Translations under genes and position numbers: made by a program
The notes under the pieces: generated by a model
Told to the model about the DNA's origin: nothing
The model's input: only the letters and a program-made list of their open reading frames with translations
Database searches by the model: none
Shown here: positions 46,699-50,746 of the stretch, in pieces
Layout: each line of letters begins with the position of its first letter
How positions within the stretch are numbered: position 1 is the first letter of the stretch
Source of the DNA: Xanthomonas arboricola
Lineage (GTDB): Bacteria; Pseudomonadota; Gammaproteobacteria; Xanthomonadales; Xanthomonadaceae
DNA length: 50,746 nucleotides
Direction of reading: 5' to 3'
Assembly (NCBI RefSeq): GCF_003353015.1
Contig: NZ_QREM01000009.1
Coordinates: 1,359,863-1,410,608, forward strand

Positions 46699-46896
46699 TC
46701 AGTCGGCGAGCACGAACAGCGCGCCGCAGTACGGGCACTTGGCTTCGCAGTTGGGCTCGTCTTCGATCGGCAGATACACGCGCGGATGCGAGTTCCACAA
46801 CGCCATCTGCGGCGTCGGGCAGCTCAGCGGCAGATCGCCGCGATGCACGGTGTAGCGCGATTCGGCATTGGCGGGCGCGGTGGCGGTCTGGCTCAT
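46699..46896 (-). CDS. zf-CHCC zinc-finger mini-protein
   Basis: The product is 65 residues from ATG 46896. The pattern HP...NCEAKCPYCGALFVL gives a His and three Cys spaced as in the zf-CHCC family, and SRYTVHRGDLPLSCP precedes it. Relatives are found across bacteria and as the zinc-binding part of a mitochondrial complex I subunit; the bacterial role is not established. It is the first gene of the glycosyltransferase/ligase operon, though a functional link is not evident. Confidence 0.88.
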   Translation of the reverse strand: MSQTATAPANAESRYTVHRGDLPLSCPTPQMALWNSHPRVYLPIEDEPNCEAKCPYCGALFVLAD

Positions 46897-47208
46897 GGCG
46901 GCACGATCGTAGGGGCAAAGGCAGAGCGCGGATTCTAGCAGCCTGCGTGGTGATCGGCCCATTGGCCCGACCAGGCCGGTTCGGGTGCTTGTTTCGGCGC
47001 TCCCCTGGCGCGGCCAAGGTCTGGGAACGCTGCGGCAGCTCCGGCGCTGCCTGCCCCCGGCCGGCAGCGCCAGGCAGCCACACCGGAACATCGCGCTTAT
47101 CATCGCCACACGATGGCGCACCGCCCCGGCGTGCGCGCCGTGCCCGGATCGCGCGCACCGACCAGCCGGCCCTGCCCTGCGACATCGCCCCCAAGGAGAC
47201 ATCGCCAC
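46897..47208. other. Divergent intergenic region before the GH92 gene
   Basis: These 312 bp lie between the zf-CHCC gene (-) and the GH92 gene (+) and must hold both promoters. AAGGAGA at 47193-47199 is the GH92 ribosome site. I see no clear -35/-10 pair, terminator or additional ORF. Confidence 0.6.
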
Positions 47209-50200
47209 GTGACCTCGTCTGTTGTGCTGCTGCATCCGCGTGACCTGTGGTTCCGGCTGGTTGTTGCCCTGGGCGTCGCTGCGCCGCTGTCGGTGGGTGC
47301 GGCGACCGGGTTGTCGACCTCGTTCGAAGCCGGTCAGCCGTTGCCGGTGAGCGCGGCGGCAGGCGATGTGCAGATCGCCATCGGCACCGGTCCGGCCGCG
47401 CCGTATGCGGCCAGGCCGAACGCCGGCTACAGCGGTGCGCATGCGCTGCGGTACGACAGCCGTGGCGCAGGTGGGCGGCGCACCTTGTTGACCGGCGAGA
47501 TCCCGATCGATGCCGATACCACGCTGTCCTGGCTGGTATTGCCCGAGAGCGTGGACGGCGCGCATGTGGCGTCGACCTTTGTGTCGCTGGATCTGCTGCT
47601 GGACGACGGCACACGCGTGTCGGCCAGTGCTGCGCGCGATCAGCATGGCATCGCGCTCGGTGCGCGGGCGCAAGGCGAGTCGAAGACGCTGTATCCGCAG
47701 CAATGGGCGCGCAAGGCGGTGCGGCTGGGCGACGTGCCCGGCCTGCGTGGCCGCCGTGTGCGTGCGATCGAGCTGGACGTCGTGCCGCCCGCAGGCGCGA
47801 CCGCTACCGGCTGGATCGACGATATCGCGCTTGCCGAGGTACCGCTGACGCCGGTAACGCGCCCGTCGGATTGGGTGCTGACCACGCGCGGCACGCAGTC
47901 CAATGGCACGTTCTCGCGCGGCAATAATTTTCCGGCAACCGCGGTGCCACATGGCTTCAACTTCTGGACGCCGGTGACCGATGCGGGCACGCTGACCTGG
48001 CTGTACCGCTGGAACGAACACAACGATGCGGACAATCGCCCGCGCCTGCAGGCCTTGTCGCTCAGCCATCAGCCCAGCCCGTGGATGGGCGACCGCCAGA
48101 CCTTTCAGGTGATGCCGTCGCTGGCGGCCGGCGTGCCGCCAGCCGATCGCAAACAGCGTGCACTGGCGTTTTCGCACGCCAATGAAACTGCGCGCCCCTA
48201 TCGCTACGCGGTGCAGCTGGACAACGGGATCCAGGCCGAGATCGCACCGACCGACCATGCCGCGCTGTTCCGCTTTCGCTTCCCGGCGCACGGCGATGCC
48301 AATCTGGTGTTCGACAATGTGGACGCGCGCGGCGCGCTGCGGCTGGATGCGGCGACACAGACGCTTTCCGGCTACACCGATGTACGTAGCGGGCTGTCGA
48401 CCGGCGCCACGCGCATGTATGTCCATGCCAGCTTCGACACGCCGTGGAAAGCCAGCGGCCTGAGCGACACCGGCCGGCCCACCGGCTGGATCAAGTTCGC
48501 TGCAGGCAGCACCCGGCAGGTGCAGATGCGCATTGCCACCTCGCTGATCTCGCTCGAGCAGGCCAGGCACAACCTGGCACTGGAAATCGCGCCGCAGGCA
48601 ACATTCGAGCAGGTTGCCGCGCGGGCGCAGCAGGCCTGGGATGCATTGCTGGGTCGCCTGGAGGTGCCCGACGCCACCGCCGACCAGAAGACCACGCTGT
48701 ATTCCAACCTGTACCGCCTGCACCTGTATCCCAACTCCGGCCACGAGAACGTCGGCAGCGCCAGCGCACCGGACTGGCGTTACGCCAGCCAGAGCAGCTG
48801 GTCGGACGACAACATCGATGGCAGCGCGGTGCGCAGCTTTGCGCCGATCCGCGATGGCCGGGTCTATGTCAACAACGGCTTGTGGGACACCTTCCGCACC
48901 GCGTGGCCGGCGTACGCCTTGTTCGCGCCCGACGCTGCCGGTGCGCTGGTGCAAGGCTTTCTGGAGCAGTCGCGCGCGGGCGGCTGGGTGGCGCGCTGGT
49001 CGTCGCCCGGGTATGCCGATCTGATGGTGGGCACCAGTTCCGACGTGGCGTTTGCCGATGCCTGGCGCAAGGGCGTGCAAGGCTTCGATCCGGCCGAGGC
49101 GTATGCGGCAGCGCTGAAGAACGCCACCGTGGTGCCACCGGATCGGCATGTGGGCCGCAAGGGCATGCCACGTTCGACCTTTCGTGGGTATGCCGATACC
49201 GACACGCATGAAGGCCTGTCGTGGTCGATGGAAGGCGCGCTCAACGATTTCGGTATCGCCAACATGGCCGATGCGTTGTCCAAGCAGGCGACGGCGGCAG
49301 CAGCGCGCGAGCGTTATGCGACCGAAGCGCTGTATTTCCGTCATCGTGCGGCCGGGTATGCGGCATTGTTCGATCCGGCGATCGGGTTCTTCCAGGGCCG
49401 CACACCGCAGGGCCACTGGCGCGTGGACGCGGCACGGTACGACCCGCGCGTATGGGGCCACGATTACACCGAGTCCAGCGGCTGGACGTTTGCATTCACT
49501 GCGCCGCACGATGGTGAAGGCCTGGCGACGTTGCATGGAGGACGCGCGCGCCTGGCAGCGAAACTGGATACGTTCTTTGCCACTCCCGAGACCGCCGAGG
49601 CCAGGTTCGCCGGCTCCTACGGCAACACCATTCACGAGATGACCGAAGCGCGCGATGTGCGGATGGGCATGTATGCGCACAGCAACCAGACCGCGCACCA
49701 TATCCCGTGGATGTATCTGTACGCCGGGCAGCCGTGGAAGACGCAACGCATCACCCGCGAGATCCTGGCACGCCTGTACCTGGGCAGCGAGGTCGGCCAG
49801 GGCTATCCCGGTGACGAGGACAACGGCGAAATGTCGGCGTGGTATCTGTTCGCGGCGCTGGGACTGTATCCGTTGCGCATGGGCGCGCCGGAATACGTGA
49901 TCGGCTCGCCGCTGTTCAAGCATGCCAGCGTGCGCTTGCCTGATGGCGGGACGCTGACGGTCAATGCGCCGCAGAATTCGCCGCAGAACGTGTACGTGCA
50001 ATCGCTCAAGGTCAACGGAAAGCCCTGGCGCAAGACCTGGTTGCCGCATGCGGACATCGCCAGGGGTGCGACGCTGGACTTCGTGATGGGGCCTGCGCCC
50101 TCGCGCTGGGGCACCGGGCCGGACGATGCGCCACCGTCGCTGACCCCTGCGGGCAAGCGCCCTGCCCCATTACAGGATGTGCTCGGAGACACGGCGCGCA

Positions 50201-50571
50201 TCACGCTGGCCGATGGTGGCGATGTCACTGCCTTGCATGACGACGATGCGGCAACGATTGCCACAGTTGCATCAACATCGACGCTGACGCTTGGCGGCAT
50301 GGCGCGCGGCACGCCGACGCTGTATACGCTGACCAGCGGCAATACGGCCATTGCGGCCAGTGGCTGGACATTGGAAGCGCGTGCGGCCGATGGTGCGTGG
50401 ACGGTGGTCGATCAGCGCCGTGAGGAAACCTTCGAATGGCCGTTGCAGACACGGCCGTTTCGTATTGCCGCACCTGGCGCCTACGCCGCGTATCGGCTGC
50501 GATTCAGTGCGCCTGCGAAAGTGCAGCTGGCGGAGATCGAGTTGCTGGGGGCGGAGCCTGCGGTGCGTTGA
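47209..50571 (+). CDS. Exported GH92-family alpha-mannosidase-like glycosidase
   Basis: The product is 1120 residues from GTG 47209; AAGGAGA 9 nt upstream and an immediate signal peptide (LVVALGVAAPLSVGAA) decide the start. Residues of about 30-215 are a jelly-roll module; 220-500 the GH92 N-terminal beta-sandwich (FNFWTPVTDAGTLTWLYRWN); 500-930 the helical catalytic domain (YVNNGLWDTFRTAWPAYALF). Predicted catalytic residues are Glu755 (YTESSGWTF) as acid and Asp869/Asp871 (GYPGDEDNGEMSAWYLF) as base. The loop that usually reads GNEP or GHEP before HHI is SNQT here, with Gln827, so linkage preference may differ from classic alpha-1,2-mannosidases. The C-terminus resembles a discoidin-like domain. 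A role in degrading host mannose glycans is plausible. Confidence 0.93.
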   Translation: MTSSVVLLHPRDLWFRLVVALGVAAPLSVGAATGLSTSFEAGQPLPVSAAAGDVQIAIGTGPAAPYAARPNAGYSGAHALRYDSRGAGGRRTLLTGEIPIDADTTLSWLVLPESVDGAHVASTFVSLDLLLDDGTRVSASAARDQHGIALGARAQGESKTLYPQQWARKAVRLGDVPGLRGRRVRAIELDVVPPAGATATGWIDDIALAEVPLTPVTRPSDWVLTTRGTQSNGTFSRGNNFPATAVPHGFNFWTPVTDAGTLTWLYRWNEHNDADNRPRLQALSLSHQPSPWMGDRQTFQVMPSLAAGVPPADRKQRALAFSHANETARPYRYAVQLDNGIQAEIAPTDHAALFRFRFPAHGDANLVFDNVDARGALRLDAATQTLSGYTDVRSGLSTGATRMYVHASFDTPWKASGLSDTGRPTGWIKFAAGSTRQVQMRIATSLISLEQARHNLALEIAPQATFEQVAARAQQAWDALLGRLEVPDATADQKTTLYSNLYRLHLYPNSGHENVGSASAPDWRYASQSSWSDDNIDGSAVRSFAPIRDGRVYVNNGLWDTFRTAWPAYALFAPDAAGALVQGFLEQSRAGGWVARWSSPGYADLMVGTSSDVAFADAWRKGVQGFDPAEAYAAALKNATVVPPDRHVGRKGMPRSTFRGYADTDTHEGLSWSMEGALNDFGIANMADALSKQATAAAARERYATEALYFRHRAAGYAALFDPAIGFFQGRTPQGHWRVDAARYDPRVWGHDYTESSGWTFAFTAPHDGEGLATLHGGRARLAAKLDTFFATPETAEARFAGSYGNTIHEMTEARDVRMGMYAHSNQTAHHIPWMYLYAGQPWKTQRITREILARLYLGSEVGQGYPGDEDNGEMSAWYLFAALGLYPLRMGAPEYVIGSPLFKHASVRLPDGGTLTVNAPQNSPQNVYVQSLKVNGKPWRKTWLPHADIARGATLDFVMGPAPSRWGTGPDDAPPSLTPAGKRPAPLQDVLGDTARITLADGGDVTALHDDDAATIATVASTSTLTLGGMARGTPTLYTLTSGNTAIAASGWTLEARAADGAWTVVDQRREETFEWPLQTRPFRIAAPGAYAAYRLRFSAPAKVQLAEIELLGAEPAVR

Positions 50572-50713
50572 GGCGGAGGTTTATCGAAACGACGGTCGCA
50601 CTGCTTTTTTTGAGGCAAGTGGGCTACCGCGCACGCATGCACTCAATCTAGATTCGCGTGACTGCCATCGGAGCTGGGTGCCATTGCAACGTCAGCGAGG
50701 CTGGTGAACCGTA

Positions 50714-50746
50714 CCCTCACCCCAACCCCTCTCCCGGGGGGAGAGG
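50714..50746. repeat. Dispersed palindromic repeat (cut by window edge)
   Basis: CCCTCACCCCAACC is followed by CCTCTCCC (50728-50735), a GGG loop and GGGAGAGG (50739-50746). This sequence type recurs between genes in Xanthomonas and other genera (recollection). It lies about 140 bp after the GH92 stop. The 175 bp between that stop and the window end contain nothing else recognisable. Confidence 0.7.

Noticed and set aside
46699..50049. 1116-codon minus-strand frame covering the GH92 gene
   Set aside because: Only its last 65 codons (zf-CHCC, from ATG 46896) are protein-like; the rest is antisense to the GH92 coding region.

Overview
The window is GC-rich chromosomal DNA whose gene content and order point to Xanthomonas or a very close relative. 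The evidence is a run of ilvC-ilvG-ilvM-ilvA-leuA, a separate leuCDB block, a tolC preceded by a PCMT-like gene and a TetR gene, two large TonB-dependent receptors, and the heptad GGGATTG-type and CCTCTCCC palindromic repeats seen in that genus. This is recognition from the sequence, not a database match. No tRNA, rRNA, CRISPR array or intact mobile element was found; the only mobile DNA is the 3' end of an IS3-family transposase at the left edge.

Layout. 1-152: transposase tail. 332-5900: a small secreted protein (-), the proton-pumping pyrophosphatase hppA (+), a second small secreted protein (-), the soluble pyrophosphatase ppa (+), and a degenerate receiver-HDOD protein (+). 6248-12642 (all -): a membrane-anchored ToxR/CadC-type regulator with a TolB-like propeller, an AraC-type regulator and a TonB-dependent receptor, which look like one envelope-sensing and uptake module. 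13042-15130 (-): thiC behind a TPP riboswitch. 15553-17526 (+): an exported S9 peptidase. 17536-21171 (-): a soluble chemoreceptor-like protein and a periplasmic gamma-glutamyltransferase.

21394-27586 (+) is the branched-chain amino acid operon. It opens with a promoter, an unannotated 40-codon leader peptide carrying seven consecutive Leu/Val/Ile codons, and an intrinsic terminator, which together form an attenuator. It continues through ilvC, ilvG, ilvM, a 28-codon bridging ORF with a strong hairpin, a TdcB-type threonine dehydratase, and leuA. After a second TonB-dependent receptor (-), leuC-leuD-leuB (-) complete leucine synthesis. A LysR-type regulator is divergent from leuC across an AT-rich nested palindrome.

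35366-50571: a propeller-type diguanylate cyclase (-); the TetR, PCMT-like and tolC group (+); then envelope genes: waaA (-), lpxL (+), an O-antigen ligase/polymerase-like protein, a glycosyltransferase and a zf-CHCC mini-protein (-). The window closes with a large exported GH92 glycosidase (+) and a dispersed palindromic repeat at the right edge.

Most protein-coding content is ordinary for the genus. The less ordinary signals are regulatory: the ilv leader attenuator, the ilvM-ilvA bridge, two plus-strand terminators with no gene in front of them, the repeat hairpin that forms the leuC 3' end, and the leuC/LysR palindrome.
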